A stretch of 64,000 nt of DNA from Streptomyces sp. STR69 (GCF_024519455.1 NZ_JALJRY010000006.1:87715-151714), one strand, 5' to 3'. Counted from the first letter of the stretch, positions 17,746 through 26,525 are shown. Numbers and translations are program-made. The notes: a model not told the origin generated them from the letters alone.

Positions 17746-18792
17746 CTACTTCCGAGGCACCCCCGAAGACCCCCGCACCATCAACTCCCCGCGAACCGTG
17801 GCGATCCCGCCCGGCGGCGGCTCCTCCCGCCCCATCGCGATCCGTCCGGCCCGCGCGCCCGCCTCCGACAGCGGCAACCGCACCGTCGTAAGAGAAGGCA
17901 CCGCGTCCACGCTGAACGGGAGATCGTCGAAGCCGGCGACCGAGACGTCGTCCGGGATCCGTCGACCGGACTCCCGCAGGGCCGCACACGCCCCCACCGC
18001 GACGGAGTCGTTCGCCGCGACCACGGCCGTCAACGACGGGTCGCGGCGCAGGAGTTCCAGCGTCGCCTCGTAGCCGGACCGGCGGTCGTAGCGTCCGTGC
18101 ACGGTCCACCGGGGGTCCTCCGCGATGCCGTGCGCGGCCAGCGCCTCGCGGTGGCCCTCCAGCCGGTGCCGGGTCGTGGTCCGTTCCTCCGGGCCCGCGA
18201 TGTAGCCGAGCCGCCGGTGCCCGAGGCCGATCAGGTGCTCGGTCAGCTCCCGCCCGCCCCCGCGGTTGTCGAAGGTCAACGCGAACGCCCCGGTGTCCGG
18301 TGCCGGCGGGCGTCCGCACAGCACCACGCGCGTCCCGGCCTCCCCGAGCTTTCGCAGTTTCGCCGCGACGGCAGCCGCGTGCGGCGCGTTCTCCATGGCT
18401 CCACCGGTCAGTACGACGGCCGCCGCCCGCTGCCGCTGCAGCAGGGTCAGGTACGTCAGCTCGCGCTCCGGGGAGCCTCCTGTGTTGCACACCACAGCCA
18501 GACGTTCACCGCCCGCACGCCCGCCCGGACCCCCGATCTCGGCCTGGATCGCGCTCGCCATGATCCCGAAGAAGGGGTCGGCGATGTCGTTGACCAGGAT
18601 GCCGACGAGGTCGGAGGTGGCCGCCGCGAGCGCGCTCGCGGGACCGTTGAGGACGTAGTCGAGCTCGTCGACCGCGCGCAGCACCCGCTCGCGGGTGGTG
18701 GCCGCGACCGGGTAGTTGCCGTTCAGTACGCGCGACACCGTCGCGGGGGAGACCTGGGCGCGGGCCGCCACGTCCGCCAGGGTCACCGTCAT
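17746..18792 (-). CDS. LacI-family transcriptional repressor of the adjacent sugar operon
   Basis: A 348-residue repressor. Residues 4-24 are the LacI helix-turn-helix (LADVAARAQVSPATVSRVLN) followed by the hinge helix with SALAAATSD, then a periplasmic-binding-protein-like sensor domain with the usual motifs (GILVNDIADPFFG, LGHRRLGYIAGP, AVVAANDSVAVGA, VAGFDDLPF). It is divergent from the oxidoreductase-DUF993-isomerase operon and most likely represses it until the sugar inducer binds. ATG 18792 follows GGAGGA. The sensor residues do not identify the sugar. Confidence 0.88.
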   Translation of the reverse strand: MTVTLADVAARAQVSPATVSRVLNGNYPVAATTRERVLRAVDELDYVLNGPASALAAATSDLVGILVNDIADPFFGIMASAIQAEIGGPGGRAGGERLAVVCNTGGSPERELTYLTLLQRQRAAAVVLTGGAMENAPHAAAVAAKLRKLGEAGTRVVLCGRPPAPDTGAFALTFDNRGGGRELTEHLIGLGHRRLGYIAGPEERTTTRHRLEGHREALAAHGIAEDPRWTVHGRYDRRSGYEATLELLRRDPSLTAVVAANDSVAVGACAALRESGRRIPDDVSVAGFDDLPFSVDAVPSLTTVRLPLSEAGARAGRIAMGREEPPPGGIATVRGELMVRGSSGVPRK

Positions 18793-18973
18793 GTCGTTCG
18801 TCCTCCGGTCGCGCATCTTGTCGTACGACGTTGTGCATAGGCTGCTCATAGGAAGCCCCCGTCCGAGCAGACGATAAGGCCATCGGCCCCTGTTGTTCGC
18901 CCCCTCGAACAACTCGACCCCATCACGGTCTTGTACAGACCTATGTGCAAAGGCTAGCTTCTGCATATATAGA

Positions 18974-18981
18974 AAGCGCTT
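18974..18981. promoter_or_regulatory. Probable LacI operator (AAGCGCTT)
   Basis: The palindrome AAGCGCTT, inside GAAAGCGCTTGCT, lies 39 bases before the oxidoreductase start in the divergent region. A central CG palindrome with flanking A/T is the typical half-site arrangement for LacI-family repressors, so this is the best candidate operator for the divergent regulator. Confidence 0.55.
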
Positions 18982-19019
18982 GCTGCGTTGTTGAGACGTA
19001 TGTGGACGAAGGGAAACAC

Positions 19020-20177
19020 GTGACACGCAAGACGGTGCGTATCGCCATGAACGGCGTGACGGGGCGCATGGGCTACCGACAGCACCTCGTCCGCTCGATC
19101 CTCGCACTGCGCGAGCAGGGTGGTCTAGACCTCGGCGACGGAACCGTGCTGTGGCCGGAACCGATCCTCGTCGGCCGACGCGAGCACGCGCTGAAGGCGC
19201 TTGCCGAGCAGCACGGCCTCGACCCGGCGAACGTCTCCACGGACGTCGACGCGGTCCTCGCCGATCCGACCGTCGAGATCTACTTCGACGCCCAGGTCAC
19301 CTCGGCCCGCGAGGAGGCGCTCAAGAAGGCGATCGCCGCGGGCAAGCACATCTACACCGAGAAGCCGACCGCGACCGGCCTCGACGGCGCCCTGGAGCTG
19401 GCCCGCCTCGCCGACGCCGCCGGCATCAAGCACGGCGTCGTCCAGGACAAGCTGTTCCTCCCGGGCCTGCTCAAGCTCAAGCGGCTCATCGACGGTGGCT
19501 TCTTCGGCCGGATCCTGTCGATCCGGGGCGAGTTCGGCTACTGGGTCTTCGAGGGCGACTGGCAGAGTGCCCAGCGCCCGTCGTGGAACTACCGCTCGGA
19601 GGACGGCGGCGGCATCGTCGTCGACATGTTCCCGCACTGGGAGTACGTCCTCCACGAGCTGTTCGGCCGCGTCAAGTCCGTCCAGGCCATCGCCACCACC
19701 CACATCCCGCAGCGCTGGGACGAGAACGGCAAGCCCTACGACGCCACCGCCGACGACGCCGCCTACGGCATCTTCGAACTCGACAGCGGAGCCATCGCCC
19801 AGATCAACTCCTCCTGGGCCGTCCGCGTCAACCGCGACGAGCTCGTCGAGTTCCAGGTGGACGGCACGGAGGGTTCGGCGGTCGCAGGCCTGCGCAACTG
19901 CCGTGCCCAGCACCGCAGTTCCACCCCCAAGCCGGTGTGGAACCCCGACATCCCCGCCACCGAGGTCTTCCGCGACCAGTGGCAGGAGGTCCCCGACAAC
20001 GCCGACTTCGACAACGGCTTCAAGGCGCAGTGGGAACTGTTCCTCCGCCACGTCTACGCCGACGCCCCCTACCACTGGGACCTGCTGGCCGGCGCCCGTG
20101 GCGTCCAGCTCGCCGAGCTGGGCCTGAGGTCGTCCGCCGAGGGCCGCCGCCTCGACGTCCCGGAGATCGCACTGTGA
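19020..20177 (+). CDS. Gfo/Idh/MocA-family oxidoreductase
   Basis: A 385-residue NAD(P)-dependent dehydrogenase. The N-terminal Rossmann fold begins VRIAMNGVTGRMGYRQHLVR. The family signature EKP occurs in HIYTEKPTATGLDGALELAR, with Lys as the catalytic or binding residue. The C-terminal alpha/beta domain includes RPSWNYRSEDGGGIVVDMFPHWEY. Members oxidise a sugar or inositol ring hydroxyl, often at C3 of a glycoside. GTG 19020 follows AAGGGA at good spacing. First gene of a tight three-gene operon: its stop overlaps the DUF993 start (GTGA). Confidence 0.88.
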   Translation: MTRKTVRIAMNGVTGRMGYRQHLVRSILALREQGGLDLGDGTVLWPEPILVGRREHALKALAEQHGLDPANVSTDVDAVLADPTVEIYFDAQVTSAREEALKKAIAAGKHIYTEKPTATGLDGALELARLADAAGIKHGVVQDKLFLPGLLKLKRLIDGGFFGRILSIRGEFGYWVFEGDWQSAQRPSWNYRSEDGGGIVVDMFPHWEYVLHELFGRVKSVQAIATTHIPQRWDENGKPYDATADDAAYGIFELDSGAIAQINSSWAVRVNRDELVEFQVDGTEGSAVAGLRNCRAQHRSSTPKPVWNPDIPATEVFRDQWQEVPDNADFDNGFKAQWELFLRHVYADAPYHWDLLAGARGVQLAELGLRSSAEGRRLDVPEIAL

Positions 20178-21325
20178 CCATCCAACTCCCCGACGCGTCA
20201 GGGGCCTTGAGGTCCTACGAGCCGCGCCCCGAACCCCTCGCCGTCACCTCCGGCACCCCCTTCACCTCTCGTACGGTGTTCTCGGCGGCCCACGTCGTCG
20301 CCGACCCGTTCGCCGACACGAGCCCCGACTCGGCCGCCGCCGTCGACTGGGACGCCACCCTCGCCTTCCGCCGCCACCTCTGGTCGCACGGGCTCGGTGT
20401 CGCCGAGGCGATGGACACCGCCCAGCGCGGCATGGGCCTGGACTGGGCGGGCGCGGCCGAGCTGATCCGCCGAAGCTCCGCAGAGGCCAAGGCGGTTGGC
20501 GGCCGGATCGCGTGCGGTGTCGGCACCGACCAGATCACCGGCGGCACCCTGGCCGACGTACAGGCCGCGTACGAGGAGCAGTTGGCCCTCGTCGAGGAGT
20601 CCGGCGCGCAGGCCATCCTGATGGCTTCGCGGGCGCTCGCGGCCGTGGCGAAGGGCCCCGAGGACTACCTTGAGGTCTACGGCCACCTGCTCCGGCAGGC
20701 CACCGAGCCCGTCGTCCTGCACTGGCTCGGCCCGATGTTCGACCCGGCGCTGGAGGGCTACTGGGGCTCGTCCGACCTGGACGCCGCCACCGACACGTTC
20801 CTCGAAGTCATCGCGGCCCACCCCGACAAGGTGGACGGCATCAAGGTGTCGCTCCTGGAGGCTCAGCGGGAGATCGACATCCGGCGCCGACTGCCGCAGG
20901 GCGTCCGCTGCTACACCGGCGACGACTTCAACTACCCCGAGCTGATCGCGGGCGACGACCAGGGCTTCAGCCACGCCCTGCTCGGCATCTTCGACCCGCT
21001 CGGCCCGCTGGCGGCGGAGGCGGTCCGCGTCCTGGACACCGGGAACACGGCCGGGTTCCGCGAACTCCTCGACCCCACCGTCGAGTTGTCCCGGCACCTC
21101 TTCCAGACCCCGACCCGCTTCTACAAGACGGGCGTGGTGTTCCTGGCCTGGCTCGCGGGCCACCAGTCGCACTTCACGATGGTCGGCGGCCTCCAGTCGG
21201 CCCGCTCCCTCCCGCACTTCGCCCGCGCCTACCAACTCGCCGACGGCCTGGGCCTGTTCCCCGACCCGAAGCTCGCGGAGGAACGGATGAAGAACCTGCT
21301 CGCCCTGTACGGAGTGACCCAGTGA
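20174..21325 (+). CDS. DUF993 protein, probable DHDPS-like Schiff-base aldolase
   Basis: A 383-residue protein of family DUF993, function not established. Two segments look like the dihydrodipicolinate synthase / N-acetylneuraminate lyase superfamily: DGIKVSLLE with Lys224 in the position of the Schiff-base lysine, and YTGDDFNYPELIAGDDQG with the GDD starting at 249. In E. coli DapA the same features (K161 and SGDD at about 185-188) are about 25 residues apart, as here. EPVVLHWLGPMFDPALEGYW would occupy the place of the YNxPxRTG motif. I infer a keto-acid or keto-sugar aldolase. GTGA overlaps couple it to both neighbours. Confidence 0.8.
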   Translation: MTIQLPDASGALRSYEPRPEPLAVTSGTPFTSRTVFSAAHVVADPFADTSPDSAAAVDWDATLAFRRHLWSHGLGVAEAMDTAQRGMGLDWAGAAELIRRSSAEAKAVGGRIACGVGTDQITGGTLADVQAAYEEQLALVEESGAQAILMASRALAAVAKGPEDYLEVYGHLLRQATEPVVLHWLGPMFDPALEGYWGSSDLDAATDTFLEVIAAHPDKVDGIKVSLLEAQREIDIRRRLPQGVRCYTGDDFNYPELIAGDDQGFSHALLGIFDPLGPLAAEAVRVLDTGNTAGFRELLDPTVELSRHLFQTPTRFYKTGVVFLAWLAGHQSHFTMVGGLQSARSLPHFARAYQLADGLGLFPDPKLAEERMKNLLALYGVTQ

Positions 21326-22158
21326 GCAATCCGGATCTGTCCCGCTTCTCCATCAACCAGATGACGGTGAAGCAGCTCGGCATGCCCGAACTGGTCGACG
21401 CCTGCCTGGAGTTGGGCGTCCCCGGTGTCGGCCTGTGGCGTGAGCCGGTCCAGTCGTACGGCCTGGAGGCCACCGCGAAGCTGGTCCGCGACGCGGGGCT
21501 TACGGTGACAACGTTGTGCAGGGGCGGCTTCTTCACGGCGCTCGACCCGGCCGAGCGCACCCGTGCCCTGGACGACAACCGCAGGGCCGTGGACGAGGCG
21601 GCCACGCTCGGCACGGACACCCTCGTGCTGGTGTCGGGCGGTCTGCCGGCCGGCTCGAAGGACCTGCACGGCGCGCGGGAGCGGATCGCCGACGCGCTGG
21701 GGGAGTTGGGGCCCTACGCCGAGGAGCGGGGCGTACGGCTGGCCATCGAGCCGCTGCACCCCATGTTCGCCTCCGACCGCTGCGTGGTCTCGACGCTCAC
21801 CCAGGCCCTCGACCTCGCCGAGCGCTTCCCCGCGCGGCAGGTCGGCGTCACGGTCGACACGTACCACATCTGGTGGGACGACCAGGCCCCGGCGCAGATC
21901 GCCAGGGCCGGCGCGGGCGGCCGTATCCACACCTTCCAACTCGCCGACTGGACCACCCCGTTGCCCGAGGGCGTCCTCAACGGCCGCGGGCAGATCGGGG
22001 ACGGCGCGATCGACATGCGGGAGTGGAAGGCGTACGTCGAGGCCGCCGGATACACCGGTCCCGTCGAGGTCGAGCTGTTCAACGACGCGCTGTGGGCACG
22101 CGACGGGCGCGAGGTGCTGGCCGAGACGGCGGCGCGGTTCGTGGAGCACGTGCTGTGA
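21322..22158 (+). CDS. Sugar phosphate isomerase/epimerase-like TIM barrel
   Basis: A 278-residue TIM-barrel enzyme of the xylose-isomerase-like family and last gene of the LacI-controlled operon. Likely metal ligands are Glu in RLAIEPLHPM, Asp-His-type residues in VTVDTYHIWW, His in RIHTFQLADW and Glu in GPVEVELFND. With an oxidoreductase and a predicted aldolase before it, it may act on a keto-sugar, by epimerisation or beta-elimination, before cleavage. The start is GTG overlapping the DUF993 stop (GTGA). Confidence 0.85.
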   Translation: MSNPDLSRFSINQMTVKQLGMPELVDACLELGVPGVGLWREPVQSYGLEATAKLVRDAGLTVTTLCRGGFFTALDPAERTRALDDNRRAVDEAATLGTDTLVLVSGGLPAGSKDLHGARERIADALGELGPYAEERGVRLAIEPLHPMFASDRCVVSTLTQALDLAERFPARQVGVTVDTYHIWWDDQAPAQIARAGAGGRIHTFQLADWTTPLPEGVLNGRGQIGDGAIDMREWKAYVEAAGYTGPVEVELFNDALWARDGREVLAETAARFVEHVL

Positions 22159-22173
22159 GCCGCTGAGGTGTGC

Positions 22174-22220
22174 GTGGGGCTCCCGTGCGGTGGGTCGACT
22201 CACCGGTGCGGGAGTCCCAC
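22174..22220 (+). terminator. Terminator of the oxidoreductase-DUF993-isomerase operon
   Basis: Arms GTGGGGCTCCCG (22174-22185) and CGGGAGTCCCAC (22209-22220) pair with one mismatch and enclose a second short stem, 15 bases after the operon stop codon. It separates the operon from the minus-strand DUF397 gene. Confidence 0.6.
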
Positions 22221-22253
22221 TCCTGGAAAACGGTCGGCCGCCGACTCGACGTA

Positions 22254-22472
22254 CTAGACCCGACCACCCTTGACGGCACCGACGAACGCCGCCCAGTGGC
22301 CGGTCGAGAACACCAACGCCGGGCCGGTGACGGCCTTGCTGTCGCGGACGGGCACACCGGCGTAGCCGCGCGCCACCTCAAGGCACTCGCCCTGATCGCC
22401 GCCGCTGTGGCTGGACTTGTACCACCCGGTGAGGGCGGACGAGTCGGAGACGATGTGCTCACTGCTGACCAT
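22254..22472 (-). CDS. DUF397 protein
   Basis: A 72-residue acidic protein with the DUF397 signature: GWYKSSHSGGDQGECLEVAR, then VPVRDSKAVTGPALVFSTGHWAAF, with the Ser-Ser-Gly and RDSK motifs typical of the family. In Streptomyces these small proteins pair with DUF5753 regulators, as in the whiJ and abaA clusters, and are thought to modulate their DNA binding. Its start overlaps the end of the upstream regulator gene by 14 bases, so the two are one unit. Confidence 0.88.
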   Translation of the reverse strand: MVSSEHIVSDSSALTGWYKSSHSGGDQGECLEVARGYAGVPVRDSKAVTGPALVFSTGHWAAFVGAVKGGRV

Positions 22473-23283
22473 GCGCGTGTTCCTCCGCTGCCGCTCTGAC
22501 GAGGGCCAGTGACTCTTGCTGCGACAAGGCGTCGCCCAAGACCAGAGCGTAGGCCGTCTGGCCGGCGGTCACCAGCGCTGGATCATCCATCAAGTTGCCG
22601 GTGAGGAAGCCCTCGGCGTAGGCCACCGGGGCCGAGTCGTCGAAGCTCATGAGCGTGAGCAGGCTCTGTTGGAGCGCGTGTGCTCCGACGCCGAACGGGA
22701 GGATGTGCAGTCGCATGCGCCCCGCTTCAGCCAAGTCGCCGATCTTGTGCAGTTGTTCGGCCATCACCTGACAGCCGCCAACCCGGCGCCGCAGCACGGA
22801 CTCGTCGAGCAGCGTCCAGACGACCGGTTTCAACGGGCCGTCGAGAATCTGGGCACGCTTTGTTCGAATGACAACGGCCTCGTCAAGTTCCGCCGCGGTG
22901 TGGTTCGGCCGGTACGCGCGGAACAACGCACGCGCGTAGTCGTCGGTCTGGAACACGCCTGGAACGAGCGAGAGAGCGAACTGCTGGATGAGCGTGGCCT
23001 GTTGCTCCAGCTCGGCTACGGCTGCGAAGTGGTCCGCGTACTTCGACTCCAGGTCCTCCAGCCAGCGAAGGAAGAACCCGTCCGTTGCCAGCGCCTGATC
23101 GATCCGCCGTGCGTCATCGGGCCTCGGCAGCCGCCTCCCCGACTCCCAGTGGCTGATCAGCGTCGGCGAGCACACGACCAGTTCGCCCAGTCCCTCCTGC
23201 GTCAGACCGGCCGCAAGTCGCCGCAGCCTCAACTCCTCCCCGTACTTCTCCCGTTGCGTCCGAGGTGAACGAGATCCGGTCAT
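22459..23283 (-). CDS. XRE helix-turn-helix regulator with DUF5753 domain (WhiJ-like)
   Basis: A 274-residue regulator. Residues 12-65 are an XRE helix-turn-helix (EELRLRRLAAGLTQEGLGEL ... LISHWESGRRLP); residues about 95-270 are the DUF5753 domain with LVPGVFQTDDYARALF, EAVVIRTKRAQIL, VWTLLDESVLRRR and the FDDSAPVAYAEG segment. Such proteins are numerous in Streptomyces and control development and secondary metabolism. ATG 23283 is in-frame start; the region upstream lacks a better site. The DUF397 partner follows immediately. Confidence 0.88.
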   Translation of the reverse strand: MTGSRSPRTQREKYGEELRLRRLAAGLTQEGLGELVVCSPTLISHWESGRRLPRPDDARRIDQALATDGFFLRWLEDLESKYADHFAAVAELEQQATLIQQFALSLVPGVFQTDDYARALFRAYRPNHTAAELDEAVVIRTKRAQILDGPLKPVVWTLLDESVLRRRVGGCQVMAEQLHKIGDLAEAGRMRLHILPFGVGAHALQQSLLTLMSFDDSAPVAYAEGFLTGNLMDDPALVTAGQTAYALVLGDALSQQESLALVRAAAEEHAHGQQ

Positions 23284-23407
23284 GGCCGCGACCCCCAACT
23301 TGACGTACGCGCTGTCAACCTCCAGGTACTGGCAGCGTAGCCAGCGCCGACCCCACTCTGTGACTGATTCGCCACAGCTCGCAGTCGAGGGAAAGCAGGA
23401 GGTCACC

Positions 23408-23584
23408 GTGTTCGCCCGCATCGCCCGGTTCCTGAAGCCAGGGTGCTACCGCCCCTACTCGTGTCCGTACGTCGGCGGCTCCACCCGCTACGCCACCGGA
23501 GAGCGCCCGCCCACCCCGTCGTACGAACTCCGCGGTGTCGGCATGGGCTCGCTCGGCGTTCCCCGTCGGGAGGGCGGCAAGTGA
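23408..23584 (+). CDS. Small protein of unknown function
   Basis: A 58-residue basic protein that starts VFARIARFLKPGCYRPYSCP and has two Cys five residues apart in its first third. I recognise no family. A strong GGAGG stands five bases before the GTG, and the stop overlaps the next start (GTGA), so it is very likely translated. It is divergent from the DUF5753/DUF397 pair, and similar small proteins often neighbour such regulators in Streptomyces. Confidence 0.6.
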   Translation: MFARIARFLKPGCYRPYSCPYVGGSTRYATGERPPTPSYELRGVGMGSLGVPRREGGK

Positions 23585-23928
23585 CCGACCAAGGACGCCT
23601 GTTGCCCTGGACCACCTTGGACGGAAACCCCTGTTACGTCGTCGGCGACGGCGCCGGCTACGTATCGCGGATGGCCGACGACGTCGAAGACGTACAGCTC
23701 GGGATGGCCGACGAACTGCTCGGGCACGCCGATGCCATCCTCGCCGCGCACCGCGCCACCGGTGCCGAACTGCGCTATCTGGCAAGGCGGTTGGTCGAGT
23801 CCCTGAGCGATGTCCGGCGGATCGCGGAGAGCCGGGGAGCCCGGCTGGAGAAAGGCGGTGCCCTGGTGCTCCATCACACCCCCGCGGCGATGGAGCACCA
23901 GGCACCGAATGATCAGGATGCGGGGTGA
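23581..23928 (+). CDS. Small cytoplasmic protein of unknown function
   Basis: A 115-residue protein, GTGA-coupled to the 58-residue gene before it. The N-terminus (LLPWTTLDGNPCYVVGDG) looks like a short beta-sheet, and the rest (about 35-95) is a run of amphipathic helix (DVQLGMADELLGHADAILAA, ELRYLARRLVESLSDVRRIA), possibly a coiled coil. No family recognised. Divergent from the WhiJ-like regulator and convergent with the AraC gene. Confidence 0.6.
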   Translation: MTDQGRLLPWTTLDGNPCYVVGDGAGYVSRMADDVEDVQLGMADELLGHADAILAAHRATGAELRYLARRLVESLSDVRRIAESRGARLEKGGALVLHHTPAAMEHQAPNDQDAG

Positions 23929-23979
23929 GCCCCGGAACTGTCGTTAGCGGAGAGTCCATGCGTGATGTTGGTTCTCCGT

Positions 23980-24960
23980 CTACTCGACTCCCCGTATCCG
24001 GTACTCCCTCGGCGACAACCCGTACGCCTGGCGGAACGCCCGCGTGAAGTCCGCCGCGCGCAACAAGCCCCAGCGGGCGGCGATCGCGCGGATCGGGGTG
24101 TCCCGCAACGCCGGGTTCGCCAGGTCGCGGCGGGCACCTTCCAGACGCTGCGCACGTATCCACGCCGCCACCGTCTCGCCCCGGGCGTCCTCCTGGAAGA
24201 GGCGGTGCAGGTAGCTCAAGGAGATGTGGTGCGCGGCAGCCACCACCGGCGGAGTCAGCTCCGGATCGTGCAGGTTGTCCCGGATGAATGCCCGGATGTG
24301 TGCGATCAGGGTTCGGTGGCGCGTCTCCGGCGACAGCGCGGACTCCACCTCCAGCACCTGCGCGAACCACGCCGCCAGCAGGTCCACCACCACCGTGCCC
24401 AACCGCGTCGCGTCCGACGGCCGCAGGGACTCCGCCTGCTGGTCCAGGCCGGCCAGGAAACCCGTCAGCAGTGCGCCCGTACCCTCCCGGCCCGACAACC
24501 GCCTGCCCAGCAACGGCCGCATCCGGTCCGGGGACATCGGCATCAACGCCTTGGGGAAGTCCACCCCGACCCCCGTGACCGCCCGCCGTCCGTCCGCCGT
24601 CGACGGGCGGACGTCGTACGGGCGCGAACTGTCCGTCACCCACAGGTCGAGCGGGCCGTAGAAATCGGTCCGGCCCACGTGGTCCAGACCCAGGCCGCCG
24701 CCGAGCACCAGCGACAGGTGGTACGTCTCCGGGTCGCACTGCCGCACCAGCTTCTCGGTCCGTACGAAGCGCGCCGGCAGCAACGACGTGGGCCACACAT
24801 ACACCGGCCCCAGCTCCATCATCCGCTGCTCCGCCCAGAAGTCCCCGGCGTGCTCGCTGCTGATGTGACTGGGCGCGATCGCCTGATGGATCAACTCCCG
24901 CCAGTAGTCGAACCGGTCCTCCACCGGCACGTCGTCACTCCGGAACAACGTCCCGATCAT
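23980..24960 (-). CDS. AraC-family transcriptional regulator
   Basis: A 326-residue regulator of the AraC_binding_2 type. The N-terminal 190 residues are the sensor domain (FRSDDVPVEDRFDYWRELIH, then HLSLVLGGGLGLDHVGR, LWVTDSSRPYDVRP). The C-terminal 110 residues hold two helix-turn-helix motifs: SYLHRLFQEDARGETVAAWI with RLEGARRDLA, and RWGLLRAADFTRAFRQAYGL with SPREYR. No target gene is evident; it sits between a terminator at the end of the rbs operon and the orphan small genes. ATG 24960 follows no strong ribosome-binding site. Confidence 0.88.
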   Translation of the reverse strand: MIGTLFRSDDVPVEDRFDYWRELIHQAIAPSHISSEHAGDFWAEQRMMELGPVYVWPTSLLPARFVRTEKLVRQCDPETYHLSLVLGGGLGLDHVGRTDFYGPLDLWVTDSSRPYDVRPSTADGRRAVTGVGVDFPKALMPMSPDRMRPLLGRRLSGREGTGALLTGFLAGLDQQAESLRPSDATRLGTVVVDLLAAWFAQVLEVESALSPETRHRTLIAHIRAFIRDNLHDPELTPPVVAAAHHISLSYLHRLFQEDARGETVAAWIRAQRLEGARRDLANPALRDTPIRAIAARWGLLRAADFTRAFRQAYGLSPREYRIRGVE

Positions 24961-25115
24961 CCGGCCGCCCCTCTCCGTGTCTTCGTCGTCTCCGCCAAAA
25001 GAATCTTGGAAGTCCGTACAACCCTGCCCGCACCGCGCGGGTCGTACTTTGCATCAGGACTCTTGGAGGGGGATCTGGGGGGATCGTGGGGGTTCTGATG
25101 CTGGAGGGGAAAACC

Positions 25116-25149
25116 CGAGGGGGCCCGGTCGACGGACCGGGCCCCCTCG
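25116..25149 (-). terminator. Strong terminator of the rbs operon
   Basis: A 15-bp perfect inverted repeat (arms 25116-25130 and 25135-25149) with a four-base GACG loop, 40 bases after the rbsD stop. A run of T-equivalents is not present; Streptomyces terminators often lack one. It insulates the AraC gene from rbs read-through. Confidence 0.8.
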
Positions 25150-25189
25150 AATTTGAAAGCGTTACACATTCGCCCGAACTGTCACACTT

Positions 25190-25579
25190 CTAGAAGAACA
25201 CCCCGCACCGCAGCAGCACGTTCGCGTACGGCCGCGCCTCGCCCGTCCGTACGATCAGCCGCGCGCCCGCCGACAGCTCCTTGAGCCGCTCGTGGGAGAC
25301 GAGGTCCAGGTCGGGGAAGCGGGCGTCGAGGAGGGCGGTGGCGGCTCGGTTGGCGCCGCGTATCTCGCTCGCCGCCGTCGCGCCCTCCACCACCAGCTCG
25401 GCCAGCAGCCCGTCCAGCACCTCCGCGAACGACGGCACCCCGGCCCGGAACGCCAGGTCCACCACCCGGGGCCCGGCCGGGATCGGCATCCCGGCGTCGC
25501 ACACCAGCACCCCGTCCCCGTGCCCCAACTCGGCCAGCGCGCCGGAGAGATGGCGGTTGAGGATCCCTGCCTTCTTCAC
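25190..25579 (-). CDS. rbsD: D-ribose pyranase
   Basis: A 129-residue enzyme that converts beta-pyranose to beta-furanose ribose before phosphorylation. The start reads VKKAGILNRHLSGALAELGH, with the catalytic His of the family, and VCDAGMPIP and the C-terminal RTGEARPYANVLLRCGVFF complete the signature. Last gene of the rbsACBKD operon; its GTG overlaps the rbsK stop codon (GTGA). Confidence 0.95.
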   Translation of the reverse strand: MKKAGILNRHLSGALAELGHGDGVLVCDAGMPIPAGPRVVDLAFRAGVPSFAEVLDGLLAELVVEGATAASEIRGANRAATALLDARFPDLDLVSHERLKELSAGARLIVRTGEARPYANVLLRCGVFF

Positions 25580-26478
25580 AGCGCGGCGACCTCGTCCGCC
25601 GTCGGGAAGGAGTCCTGGGCGCCCTTCCTGGTGACGGCCGCCGCCCCGACCCGGGCCGCGTACGACGCCGCGTCCGCCAGCGACGCACCCGTGCCCAGCT
25701 TCCAGGCCAGCGCCGCGGTGAAGGCGTCGCCCGCGCCCGTCGTGTCCACGGCGTCCACCTTCACGGACGGCACCCGGGTGACCCCGTCCTTGGAGGCCAC
25801 CAGCGCGCCCTCCGCGCCCAGCGTCACGACCACCGAACGCGGTCCCTTCGCCAGCAGGATCCGGGCCCAGTCCTCGGGCCGCTCGCTCACACACGCGTCC
25901 CCGAGGATCACCCTCGCCTCGTGCTCGTTGACGATCAACGGGTCGCAGGCCGCCAGGACTTCGGACGGCAGCGGCCGGGGCGGCGACGGGTTCAGCACGA
26001 ACCGGCTGTCGGGCGCCAGACTCCGTACGACCTCCACGACCGTCTCCAGCGGGATCTCCAGCTGTACGGACACCACCCGGGAGGCGTGGAAGAGGCAGGC
26101 GGCGGCCTGGATGTCCACCGGGAACAGCTTCCCGTTGGCCCCCGGCGACACCACGATGCTGTTGTCGCCGGACGGATCCACCGTGATCAGCGCGACCCCG
26201 GTCGGCGCCCCGCCGACCAGCACGCCCACCGTGTCGACCCCGGCCGCCCGCTGCGAGTCGAGCAGCAGCCTGCCGTACGCGTCGTCGCCGACCCGGGCCA
26301 GCAGGACCGTACTGGCACCGAGCCGGGCGGCGGCGACCGCCTGGTTGGCGCCCTTGCCGCCGGGGTGGACGGCCAGGTCGGAACCGAGGACCGTCTCGCC
26401 GGCGCCCGGCCGCCGCTCGACATCGATCACGAGGTCGGCGTTGGCCGATCCGACGACCAGCAGGTCGTAGTCGTACAT
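25576..26478 (-). CDS. rbsK: Ribokinase
   Basis: A 300-residue PfkB-family kinase that phosphorylates ribose at O5. It has VVGSANADLVIDVERRPGAG near the N-terminus, PGGKGANQAVAAARLGA (the ribose-binding signature) and DTTGAGDAFTAALAW with the catalytic Asp near the C-terminus. ATG 26478 has GGGGAG upstream at correct spacing and is preferred over the 26493 start. Lies between the fused permease/binding-protein gene and rbsD. Confidence 0.94.
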   Translation of the reverse strand: MYDYDLLVVGSANADLVIDVERRPGAGETVLGSDLAVHPGGKGANQAVAAARLGASTVLLARVGDDAYGRLLLDSQRAAGVDTVGVLVGGAPTGVALITVDPSGDNSIVVSPGANGKLFPVDIQAAACLFHASRVVSVQLEIPLETVVEVVRSLAPDSRFVLNPSPPRPLPSEVLAACDPLIVNEHEARVILGDACVSERPEDWARILLAKGPRSVVVTLGAEGALVASKDGVTRVPSVKVDAVDTTGAGDAFTAALAWKLGTGASLADAASYAARVGAAAVTRKGAQDSFPTADEVAAL

Positions 26479-26525
26479 GAAGTGACTCCCCACAGTGGTG
26501 ACTTGGTGTGGTGACCGGTCCGCTG

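Noticed and set aside
23443..23580. An upstream in-frame extension of the 115-residue small protein
   Set aside because: The GTG at 23581 overlaps the previous stop with GTGA, and the extension overlaps the 58-residue gene, which has a strong ribosome-binding site.
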